From assembly GCA_031264145.1 (NCBI GenBank), contig JAISEK010000066.1, positions 1-46,080 of the forward strand: a stretch of DNA of 46,080 nt, given 5' to 3'. Numbering within the stretch: position 1 is the stretch's first letter; every line of letters begins with the position of its first letter. Below the pieces are notes generated by a model. The model was given only the letters and a program-made list of their open reading frames with translations, searched no databases and was not told where the DNA came from. Made by a program: the position numbers and the translations under genes. This document shows positions 9,211-17,914 of the stretch, in pieces. Source of the DNA: Deltaproteobacteria bacterium. Lineage in GTDB: Bacteria > Desulfobacterota > Desulfarculia > Adiutricales > Adiutricaceae.

Positions 9211-9239
9211 TTGTCTTGACCCGTAAAGGCTGATATAAT
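9211..9239 (+). promoter_or_regulatory. sigma70-like promoter upstream of the TraB/GumN-LolA-NadA operon
   Basis: TTGTCT (9211-9216), a 17-base spacer and a perfect TATAAT (9234-9239) form a strong candidate promoter. It points toward the TraB/GumN-family gene that starts 130 bases downstream. Confidence 0.55.
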
Positions 9240-9370
9240 CCTTCCAAATCATGCCAGGAGTGCCCATGATTGGCCCAGGCCCAGGCCTTGGCGACCTGGT
9301 CCCTGGCCAACGTCCGTATTGGCCCCTGGTACCGGGGACGCCCAAGGGTGGCAGCTAGCGAGGTTAACGC

Positions 9371-10300
9371 ATGTTCCATGCCTTTTCTGGGAGCGGCCCC
9401 GTCGTCAACCGCTGGCCACGCCGTCTGGCCGTCATGGCGTTTCTGCTGGCCTTCCTCCTGGTCCCGCCGGCCCAGGCCCAGGACGGGCGCAGCTTCATCT
9501 GGTCCGTCTCCGACGGGGGCGGGCCCAGGCTGTACCTGCTGGGCTCAGTCCACATGGCCCGCCCGGATCTTTACCCGTTGCCCCTGGTCATGGAGGAGGC
9601 CTTCGCCGCCTCGGACAGCCTCGTGGTGGAGCTCGATCCCACCGAGGTCGACCACCTGGGGATGGCCCAGGCCACCCTGCGGCGCGGGCTCTACGCCGAC
9701 GGCGAGACCATTTGGCGGTTCCTGGATCCCGCGACGGCGGACCTGCTCCGCTCCTGCCTGGTGAAGAGCTCCATACCGAAGGTGGTGGCCGAGAGGATGA
9801 AGCCCTGGCTGCTGGCCATCACCATGAGCGTCGAGGCCCTCAATGGTCTCGGCTACGACGAGGAGCTGGGCCTGGACAGGCATTTCGTGCTGGAGGCCAA
9901 GGAAGCCGGCAAGCCGATACACGAGCTGGAGACCGCCCAGGAACAGCTGGAGATCCTCTTCGGCCTTGACGAGGTTGACGGGCTGAAGTTCCTGAGGGCC
10001 AGCCTCCTGGAGTTCGAGGCCCTCGATGGCCAGATGGGGCAGGTGTTCCTGGCCTGGAGGAACGGGGACCACCAGGCCCTGGGGCGGATTCTCTTCTCGG
10101 TCTACCAGGAGAACCCGGAGCTGGCCCCGCTTCTGGACAAGCTGGTGACCGGGCGCAACCTCAAGATGATGGAGCGGCTGGGGCCACTCATGGCTCCCGG
10201 CCAGGTGCCCTTCATGGTGGTCGGGGCAACCCACCTCCTGGGGCCCAGGGGCATCCTGGAGGCCTTCAGGGCCGCCGGCTTCGAGGTGCGCCAGCTCTAG
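9371..10300 (+). CDS. TraB/GumN (PrgY-like) family protein
   Basis: This 309-residue exported protein has a basic N-terminus and a hydrophobic signal segment (about residues 20-37, ending PAQAQD). The mature part shows family hallmarks: LYLLGSVHMA (Gly58-Ser-Val-His61) near the start, conserved acidic residues in LVVELDPTEV, and GATHLLGPRGILEAFRAAGFEVRQL at the end. The fold is that of Tiki/TraB/PrgY proteins, which are proposed metalloproteases; PrgY of Enterococcus lowers pheromone activity. The bacterial GumN-like members are uncharacterised. Lack of a second membrane segment suggests the protein is free in the periplasm. It is first in a run with the LolA-like gene (32 bases on) and nadA. 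Confidence 0.85.
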   Translation: MFHAFSGSGPVVNRWPRRLAVMAFLLAFLLVPPAQAQDGRSFIWSVSDGGGPRLYLLGSVHMARPDLYPLPLVMEEAFAASDSLVVELDPTEVDHLGMAQATLRRGLYADGETIWRFLDPATADLLRSCLVKSSIPKVVAERMKPWLLAITMSVEALNGLGYDEELGLDRHFVLEAKEAGKPIHELETAQEQLEILFGLDEVDGLKFLRASLLEFEALDGQMGQVFLAWRNGDHQALGRILFSVYQENPELAPLLDKLVTGRNLKMMERLGPLMAPGQVPFMVVGATHLLGPRGILEAFRAAGFEVRQL

Positions 10301-10332
10301 CCCGCCCATTGGGGCGGGAATCGGGGTGATTC

Positions 10333-11064
10333 ATGCCAATAGACGACGCCCCTCGGGGCTTGGCCGGGAGGGCGGGACGCGCCCGCTGGGCGCTGGCCCT
10401 CCTGGCTGCGGTGGCCCTGGCCATGGGGGCCTCTCCCCTCCTGGCCGATCGGAGGGCGGTGGAGAAGGCCCTCGAGGGCCTCTCGGATCGTTACGGGGGC
10501 CTGGAGTCCTTCTCGGCCAGCTACAGCCGGACGACGACCACCCCGGCCCTGGACGACGTCTTCATGACCAAGGCCAGCCAGACGGCCACCGGCCTCATCA
10601 GGTGGAAGCAGGCCTCAAGGCTGCGCCTGGACCAGGACGCCCCCACCGGCGAGACCCTCATGACCGACGGCCGGACGGTCTGGTGGTACCTGCCCGCCGA
10701 AAGGCAGGTCCGGATATACAGGGACGTCGATTTGGCCGGCGAGCTGGCGCCCCTCCTGACCTTCATGTCCGGCCTGGCGGCCCTGCGCGACAGGTTCGAC
10801 ATCGCCGAGGCCTCGGGCCAGGACGCGAGGAAGGGCCAGACGGGCCTGGTCCTCGCCGCCAAGGGGGCCCGGGACGACTCCGGCCACATCATAGTCTATT
10901 GCGACCAGGGGTTCGCCCTGACCGGGTTCAGGCTCAGCTCGCTGACGGGCGAGAAGACGGACTTCTTTCTGTCGGACCCCAGGGTCAACCCTGGATTCGA
11001 CGACGGGCTGTTCGTCTTCGAGATTCCCAGGGGCACCACGGTTATTGAGGAGTCGGAGGGATAA
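10333..11064 (+). CDS. LolA-like outer-membrane lipoprotein carrier
   Basis: The 243-residue protein has a signal peptide (hydrophobic LALLAAVALAMGASPLLA, about residues 20-38) and the pattern of LolA proteins. An opening helix (AVEKALEGLSDRYGGLESFSA) is followed by beta strands with ATGLIRWKQASRLRLD and TLMTDGRTVWWYLPAERQVRIY. LolA carries lipoproteins across the periplasm from LolCDE to LolB in an unclosed beta-barrel. Sequence identity among LolA proteins is low; the periplasmic type is assigned on the FxAxYSRTTT/GLIRWKxxxRLR/DGRTVWWY pattern. A LolA-fold protein used for glycolipid or other lipid export is an alternative. It ends 3 bases before nadA. Confidence 0.8.
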   Translation: MPIDDAPRGLAGRAGRARWALALLAAVALAMGASPLLADRRAVEKALEGLSDRYGGLESFSASYSRTTTTPALDDVFMTKASQTATGLIRWKQASRLRLDQDAPTGETLMTDGRTVWWYLPAERQVRIYRDVDLAGELAPLLTFMSGLAALRDRFDIAEASGQDARKGQTGLVLAAKGARDDSGHIIVYCDQGFALTGFRLSSLTGEKTDFFLSDPRVNPGFDDGLFVFEIPRGTTVIEESEG

Positions 11065-11067
11065 GAC

Positions 11068-12006
11068 ATGCCAGGCTATGCCCTTCCAGCCGTTCCGGTG
11101 GAGGTTCGGGAGAAAATCGCCCGGCTGGCCTCGGAACGGCAAGCGGTCATTCTTTCGCACTACTACTGCCGGCCGGAGATCCATGAGGTGGCCCACTTCG
11201 TCGGCGATTCCCTGGGCCTGTCCCAGGAGGCGGCCAGGAGCCCGGCCAAGGTCATCATTTTCTGCGGCGTCCACTTCATGGCCGAGACGGCCAGCATCCT
11301 CTGCCCGGACAAGACTGTCGTCCTGGCCAACAGCGGGGCCGGCTGCCCAATGGCCGACATGATCGTCCCCGAGGCCCTGGCCGCCCGCAAGAGGGAGCTC
11401 GAGGGGGTGCCGGTCCTGACCTACGTCAACTCCCCGGCGGCCGTCAAGGCCATCAGCGACGTCTGCTGCACCTCGGCCAACGCCGTGGCCGTCATGAGAT
11501 CCCTCGAGGGCCGGAGGGTCCTGATGACGCCGGACAGGAACCTGGCCCTCCACGTCCAGGGGCTGGTCCCCGAGAAGGAGGTCATCACCTGGCCCGGCTT
11601 CTGCCCGACCCACCACCGCCTGCGCCTCCCCGAGATACTGGCCCTCAGGGAGGCCTTTCCAGGGGCGGAGATCCTGGCCCATCCCGAGTGCCAGCCGGGG
11701 ATCCTGGGGGAGGCCCAGGTCATCGCCTCCACCAGCGGCCTCATAAGGCATGCGGCCGAGAGCCCCGGCCGGGAGTTCATCGTCCTGACCGAGGAGGGCG
11801 TCCTCCACCCGATGCGCAAGAACAGCCCCGACAAGGTCTTCCATACCCCGGCCACGCCCATGATCTGCCCCAACATGAAGAAGAATTCCCTCGGGGACGT
11901 CGTCTCGGCCCTGGAGACCCTCTCCCCGGTCGTCAAGGTCCCGGAAGGGACGCGCCTCGCGGCCCTGAGGGCCGTCGAGCGCATGATGGCCGTGCCCCGG
12001 GACTGA
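11068..12006 (+). CDS. nadA: Quinolinate synthase A
   Basis: NadA condenses iminoaspartate with dihydroxyacetone phosphate to quinolinate in de novo NAD synthesis, using an oxygen-sensitive [4Fe-4S] cluster. The 312-residue protein has three pseudo-repeated domains. The cluster ligands are visible as Cys93 (AGCPMAD), Cys179 (PGFCPTH) and Cys267 (MICPNMKK). Other family motifs are ILSHYYCRPEI, FVGDSLGLS, FCGVHFMAETA, YVNSPAAVKA and TEEGVLHPM. Length is typical. The gene follows the LolA-like gene by 3 bases and closes the operon before a strong terminator. No nadB or nadC is nearby in this window. Confidence 0.95.
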   Translation: MPGYALPAVPVEVREKIARLASERQAVILSHYYCRPEIHEVAHFVGDSLGLSQEAARSPAKVIIFCGVHFMAETASILCPDKTVVLANSGAGCPMADMIVPEALAARKRELEGVPVLTYVNSPAAVKAISDVCCTSANAVAVMRSLEGRRVLMTPDRNLALHVQGLVPEKEVITWPGFCPTHHRLRLPEILALREAFPGAEILAHPECQPGILGEAQVIASTSGLIRHAAESPGREFIVLTEEGVLHPMRKNSPDKVFHTPATPMICPNMKKNSLGDVVSALETLSPVVKVPEGTRLAALRAVERMMAVPRD

Positions 12007-12027
12007 GGCCCCAGCCGGCGGAGACGG

Positions 12028-12063
12028 AAAAGCCCCTCCCGGCCTGGGCCGGGAGGGGCTTTT
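12028..12063. terminator. Bidirectional intrinsic terminator between nadA and the HTH gene
   Basis: A 17-base perfect inverted repeat (left arm 12028-12044, right arm 12047-12063) consists of a GC-rich 14-bp stem flanked by AAA on the left and TTT on the right. It lies 21 bases after the nadA stop and 18 bases beyond the stop of the convergent gene, so it can serve both directions. Confidence 0.8.
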
Positions 12064-12081
12064 CGCCGTCCTGGGACGGGC

Positions 12082-12567
12082 CTAGTCTTCCCCGTTGGCC
12101 GCCAGGTTGAGGTTGTGCTTCTTGAGGAGCCTGTGGACGGTCATGTGCGAGATGGACTGGATTAGGTTCAGCTCGATGGCCTTCTCGGCCAGAAGCCTGA
12201 CCGACCAGCGGGGCCGGCCGTGGGGGGCCTCGGAGTTGGCCAGGGCGATGAGCTTGTCCTCGAACCCCAGATCGATCCTGTAGCCCTGGCCGGGGGCCCT
12301 GCGGAGGCCATTTGGGCAGTGGTTGACCGCCAGGCCCGGGCCTCCCCGGAGATAGAGCTCCTTGAGCTCCTCGAGGGCGAGCGGGCTCAGGCCCAGGGCG
12401 TCGCAGACGTAGCTGTCGGGCCGGGCCGGCCCGTTCTGGGCGCAGTCGAGCCAGATCAGGGCCATGGCCATTATGACCCTGCGGGAGCGGCGCGGGCCGG
12501 AATTGACCACCTCGGTCAGTTCCTGGAGGTGCTCGGGGCTCAGCCTTATGATGTTGAGCGTCTTCAT
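12082..12567 (-). CDS. Solo helix-turn-helix protein related to the N-terminal half of IS630-type transposases
   Basis: The 161-residue protein matches the DNA-binding half of IS630/Tc1-like transposases. An opening strand (MKTLNIIRLSPEH) is followed by a first HTH (DALGLSPLALEELKELYL), the segment GLAVNHCPNGLRRAPGQG, and a second HTH (RPRWSVRLLAEKAIEL, then SISHMTVHRLLKKHNL). In full transposases a DDE catalytic domain follows directly; here the frame stops after LNLAANGED, and no DDE sequence follows in the 70 bases before nadA. Composition is fully host-like, with no internal stops. Either this is the upstream ORF of a two-ORF element whose second half is lost, or a retained DNA-binding regulator; the sequence cannot decide. 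It shares the terminator with nadA. No terminal inverted repeats were spotted. Confidence 0.7.
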   Translation of the reverse strand: MKTLNIIRLSPEHLQELTEVVNSGPRRSRRVIMAMALIWLDCAQNGPARPDSYVCDALGLSPLALEELKELYLRGGPGLAVNHCPNGLRRAPGQGYRIDLGFEDKLIALANSEAPHGRPRWSVRLLAEKAIELNLIQSISHMTVHRLLKKHNLNLAANGED

Positions 12568-13164
12568 CGCCTAGACCTTTCCGGATCCTTGGTCCCCCGG
12601 CCCTTTCGCGGGGCTATCGGCAGCGTCTCCCAGAAAATGCCGCGAGGGGGGAAATACCCAAGCGCAATATTGAATAAATATAGCGATAAAAATAATGTAT
12701 TAATAACTATAACTTTTTATGAAAGCTAAAGAATATAATGAATAAAAGAAGTGCTTTTGTTTCAGATCCCTTGGGAAGGGGCTTGCGGCTCAAGACCTCC
12801 CCTGGGCCTGCCAAATTATCCCGAGTCTTTGGAGGCATCTTCGGAGCTACATTATATAGGGTAACAAAGTAGGTTATAGTTGTCAAGTAAGATATCTGAA
12901 AATAGTAAATTCAGTATAAGATAAAATAAATACTATATATTGATATAGTTCTGGCCTCGGCCCAAGCCGTGGTGTAACAGGCGGACGACGGCGGTAATTG
13001 AATAATATTGGCATTTATGTGATTTTAAAATTATAAAAATATTTTATAAAAAATTAAATATGCAGCTATAGATACATATTTACGTCATCAACATGTTTAT
13101 TATTTTTGAAATAAGTTAATATGTCATTTTTTTTTAAAAAACTAGTAAAAAAATTACGCTTAAA
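12568..13164. other. Intergenic region with AT-rich islands
   Basis: The first 90 bases are GC-rich leader of the HTH gene. Bases 12660-12750 and 12830-13150 are AT-rich and carry no protein-like frame; a short GC-rich patch separates them. The right end runs into a degraded integrase start on the minus strand. This looks like a graveyard of an integrated element. Confidence 0.5.
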
Positions 13165-13309
13165 CACATTACGCCCAAACCGGCACTCCATACGCCAGAG
13201 TTTACCGCTGGAGGGAGTGCTTTCCGGATAGAGGCCGCCGCCGTCGGACATTTTTCGCTGCTTGTCCGGTAGGCTGGGCCTATTTGATGGCCATATCACT
13301 GAGAGGCAT
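13165..13309 (-). pseudogene. N-terminal remnant of a P4-type tyrosine integrase, with stop codon and frameshift
   Basis: On the minus strand, ATG 13309 begins MPLSDMAIK, then an in-frame TAG (13282-13280), then AQPTG. The frame shifts by one near 13255-13265 and continues as KMSDGGGLYPESTPSSGKLW and RMECRFG down to about 13165. This matches the arm-binding N-terminal domain of P4-family integrases (pattern MPLTDxAIKxAKPxxKxYKLSDGGGLYLxVxPSGGKLWRxRYRFG). Everything after RFG is AT-rich sequence without similarity, so only about 50 codons of the gene survive. The inactive state is certain if the family call is right. The same stretch is covered by a longer accidental frame (13066-13494). Confidence 0.75.
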
Positions 13310-13669
13310 GCCTGACGCTGCTTCCAAAAGGGGGAATTGACCCTTTCATCAATCAACCGCTGGCCGTCCTGGTGGCGACCGGCGAGAAACCAGCAACACT
13401 TTCCCTTAGCGGCTGAAAAGAGCATATCAGGAATTTGGGGCATGGAAAACACTGCCAGCCCCGTCTGCCCCCTGATACCCCCACGAAGTTCCAAGATTGA
13501 GGGTGAGTTAGGGGTATTCGGAGTGATCTTGGTAAATGGGGATGCGACTATTTTGCAAGGTTATGTGATGATTTATGATTAAGCTTTATTGCTCAAATGT
13601 TTGAGGAGGCGGGAGCGGGGGATATCCGGCGGGCCCTTGGGCCGGGGGTATGGGCAGGGCCAGGGGAAG
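13310..13669. other. Intergenic region between the integrase remnant and gpmI
   Basis: About 360 bases of medium-GC sequence. The accidental minus-strand frame that covers the integrase remnant continues to 13494, but its upstream part shows no recognised similarity. No RNA gene or clear terminator for gpmI was found. Confidence 0.4.
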
Positions 13670-15232
13670 CTATTCGGCCAAAAGGCTGTCGGCGGTCATG
13701 GCCGCTGGGACCGGGAGATCCATGAGCCTGAGGATGGTCGGGGCCAGATCGGAGAGCTTCCCGGGCCGGCCCGAGAGGCGGGCGACGGGCTCCCTGGCCA
13801 CGTAGAGGCACTCCACCGGGAAGGTGGTGTGGCTGGTCTTGACCAGGCCAGTCTGGGGGTCAATCATCTCCTCGGCGTTGCCGTGGTCGGCGGCGATCAG
13901 GACCTGGTAGCCCTTGTCGGCCAGGGCCGGGACTATCTGGGCCAGGCAGGAGTCGACCACCTCGACCGCCTTGACCGCCGCCGCCATGACCCCGGTGTGG
14001 CCCACCATGTCGCAGTTGGCGTAGTTTATGACCACCAGGGGGTAGGCCTGGGGGAGAAACTCGTCGAGAAAGAGCCTGGTGACCCTCCCGGCCTCCATCT
14101 CCGGGTGGCTGGCGAAGGTGGCCGGGTCGAAGCGGCCCTTGACCTCTATCTGGTCCTCCAGGGGGAAGGGCTTGGTCGTCTTGCCGTTGAAAAAGCTCGT
14201 GACGTGCCTGAACTTCTGGGTCTCGGCCAGCCTCAGCTGCCTGAGGCCGGCCGAGGAGACGACCTCGCCCAGGAGGTGGGGCAGGCCCTCGTCGCCGCCC
14301 ATGGGGCCCAGGAGGAAGAAGGGGAACTCGTCGTAGTAGCGGGTCAGGCCCAGGAAGGAGACCTTGGGCCTCGCGGGCCTCTGGCCAGGGTAGGCGTCCT
14401 CGACGAAGGCCTGGGCCAGCTCTATGGCCCGGTCCTGCCTGAAGTTGGTGTGGATGACGCAGTCGCCGTCGGCCATGCCCCGGTAGCCCTCGCGGACCAG
14501 GGGCGGCACGTACTCGTCGACCATCTCGAAGCCGTCCGGGGTCCGGTCATCGGCCCAGCTCCTCCCCACGGCCTCGACCGGCGGGCCGGAGAAGGGCCGG
14601 CCCTGGCCCAGGACCAGGGCCCGGAAGGCCAGGTCGACCAGGGGCCAGTCGCGGCTCCGGTCCATGGCGTAGTAGCGGCCCATCATGGTCCCTATGTCGG
14701 CCCCCCCGACCTCGGCCATCACCTGCCCCAGCCTTGAGAGGAACTCCGGGGAGGACCTGGGCGGGGTGTCGCGGCCGTCCAGGAAGGGGTGGATCTCCAT
14801 TGGCCCCCCAGGGTTTTCCCGGCGGGCCTGGCGCATGATCTTGAAGAGATGCTCCTGGTGGGCGTGGACGCCCTCGTTCTGCAGGAGGCCCAGAAGGTGC
14901 AGGGTGCCCCCGGCCCTGGCCCAGGCGTCCATGGTCTCCCGCCATCTGGGGAGCCGGAAGAACGAGCCGTCCCTGAGGCCGTCGTCGATGCGCTTGAGTT
15001 CCTGGATCACTATCCGGCCGGCCCCCATGTTCAGGTGCCCTACCTCGCTGGAGCCCTGGTAGCCGTCGGGCAGGCCCACCGGCTCGCCGGAGGCCTCCAG
15101 GAGGGTCCAGGAGCCCCTGTCGTCCAGGAGGGAGGAGACGAAGGGCGTGCGGGCGGCCAGCACGGCGTTGCCGTCGGCCTCCTCGCGGTGGCCCCAGCCG
15201 TCCCTGATGATAAGGCAAACCGGCCTGGTCAT
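13670..15232 (-). CDS. gpmI: 2,3-bisphosphoglycerate-independent phosphoglycerate mutase
   Basis: GpmI interconverts 3- and 2-phosphoglycerate in glycolysis and gluconeogenesis through a phosphoserine intermediate with two manganese ions. The 520-residue protein has the usual two-domain length. The first metal site is LIIRDGWG, the catalytic serine lies in GSSEVGHLNMGAGR (normally GNSEVGH), substrate residues appear in DGRDTPPRSS, GRYYAMDR and NFRQDRAIEL, and the second metal cluster in INYANCDMVGHTG and AADHGNAEEM. ATG 15232 is chosen because AAGGAAGG lies about 9 bases upstream and homology begins there; the open frame extends 55 codons further with no protein-like sequence. It stands alone, divergent from groES. 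Confidence 0.95.
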   Translation of the reverse strand: MTRPVCLIIRDGWGHREEADGNAVLAARTPFVSSLLDDRGSWTLLEASGEPVGLPDGYQGSSEVGHLNMGAGRIVIQELKRIDDGLRDGSFFRLPRWRETMDAWARAGGTLHLLGLLQNEGVHAHQEHLFKIMRQARRENPGGPMEIHPFLDGRDTPPRSSPEFLSRLGQVMAEVGGADIGTMMGRYYAMDRSRDWPLVDLAFRALVLGQGRPFSGPPVEAVGRSWADDRTPDGFEMVDEYVPPLVREGYRGMADGDCVIHTNFRQDRAIELAQAFVEDAYPGQRPARPKVSFLGLTRYYDEFPFFLLGPMGGDEGLPHLLGEVVSSAGLRQLRLAETQKFRHVTSFFNGKTTKPFPLEDQIEVKGRFDPATFASHPEMEAGRVTRLFLDEFLPQAYPLVVINYANCDMVGHTGVMAAAVKAVEVVDSCLAQIVPALADKGYQVLIAADHGNAEEMIDPQTGLVKTSHTTFPVECLYVAREPVARLSGRPGKLSDLAPTILRLMDLPVPAAMTADSLLAE

Positions 15233-15380
15233 GGTCAAGCACCTTCCTTTCGGTGGACAATTATAGCAAAGGACTCCAACCGTGGCTACCTCTCCCGGCG
15301 TCGGGCCCCCCCCCGGGCCGGCCTGGGGCGGGATTTCGGCCCCCCGGCGATTTTTTTTTGCCCAGGGGGAAAAAAGTCCC

Positions 15381-15408
15381 TTGACATCCCCCCCCAAATG
15401 TTTATATT
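15381..15408 (+). promoter_or_regulatory. sigma70-like promoter far upstream of groES
   Basis: TTGACA (15381-15386) and TATATT (15403-15408) are separated by 16 bases, a strong consensus match. It points toward groES, whose start is about 285 bases downstream, which would leave a long leader. Confidence 0.5.
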
Positions 15409-15589
15409 TGCTCTTGCCTGGCAGTCGAGGGCGGAGAGTGCCAACTTCTTCTCCCCCTGGGCCCTGCCGTCCCGGTGCCTGGTCCAGGCCTGGGGTCCTT
15501 TCTTGGGTTAATGTCCACAGTTAAAAGAGATATGGCAAGCGAAGTTTCCTGATTAGCATAAAATATTATATTTTTTGCCATAAGGAAGG

Positions 15590-15618
15590 CTTGTCTTTAA
15601 TCTTGTGCCTCCCCAGAT
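15590..15618 (+). promoter_or_regulatory. Possible heat-shock (sigma32-like) promoter of groES-groEL
   Basis: CTTGTC (15590-15595) and CCCCAGAT (15611-15618), 15 bases apart, resemble the sigma32 pattern CTTGAA-N13/16-CCCCAT. The site lies about 75 bases before groES. CCCCA is also the left arm of a small inverted repeat ending in TGGGG (15625-15629). No CIRCE element (TTAGCACTC-N9-GAGTGCTAA) is visible. Confidence 0.35.
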
Positions 15619-15691
15619 ATTGAATGGGGACATGTTTATGCAACACAGTCTAAAATAGACTGACAAAAGAGGAAAAAGAAGGAGTCAAGAC

Positions 15692-15979
15692 ATGAACGTT
15701 CGTCCTTTGTCGGATCGGATTCTCGTGAAGCGCCTTGAGGAAGAGGAGAAAACCAAGGGGGGAATCATCATCCCTGACACGGCCAAGGAAAAACCCCAGC
15801 AGGGCAAGGTCGTCAACGTCGGCGAGGGCAAGCTCCTGGACAACGGCACCCGGGTCAAGCCCGGCGTCAAGGCTGGCGAGACCGTCCTTTTCGGCAAGTA
15901 CTCCGGGACCGAGATCAAGCTTGATGGCGAGGAGTACCTCATTCTGCGCGAAGACGACATCTTCGGCATCATCGAGTAG
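15692..15979 (+). CDS. groES: Co-chaperonin GroES
   Basis: GroES forms the seven-membered lid of the GroEL folding chamber. The 95-residue protein is of standard length and shows the typical opening [19 protein letters not shown], the mobile loop [20 protein letters not shown], and the closing [14 protein letters not shown]. The ribosome-binding site AAGGAG lies 7 bases before ATG. It is 180 bases upstream of groEL and cotranscribed. Confidence 0.98.
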   Translation: MNVRPLSDRILVKRLEEEEKTKGGIIIPDTAKEKPQQGKVVNVGEGKLLDNGTRVKPGVKAGETVLFGKYSGTEIKLDGEEYLILREDDIFGIIE

Positions 15980-16099
15980 CGGCCGCGGGGACGGCCCTGG
16001 GCCCAGCCGCCTCCCGGACCGGGGGACACTGGCCAGGGCGGGAGGCCCCGGCGCCCCCCAGGGACCCTGGGAAGGGCCGGGGGCGGCCAAATAGAGTAA

Positions 16100-17800
<1,701 letters not shown>

Positions 17801-17870
17801 CGGACGCTGGTCCGGGAAGGCGCGCGGCCGGCGTGGTCGCGCGCCATGGCCCGGGCGGGCACGGACGGTG

Positions 17871-17914
17871 ACCGGCCAGGGGACGGCGCGATGCCTTCCC
17901 CTGGCCGGTTTTTT
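17871..17914 (+). terminator. Intrinsic terminator of groES-groEL
   Basis: A perfect 13-bp inverted repeat (17871-17883 and 17897-17909) with a 13-base loop is followed by a run of six T (17909-17914). It starts 71 bases after the groEL stop. Confidence 0.85.

Noticed and set aside
13066-13494. 142-codon minus-strand ORF
   Set aside because: It is an accidental frame joining unrelated sequence, an integrase remnant and an AT-rich tail, not an intact gene.
15540-15580. CIRCE-like element before groES
   Set aside because: TTAGCATAA and a later TGCCATAA hint at a palindrome but spacing and arms do not match TTAGCACTC-N9-GAGTGCTAA.
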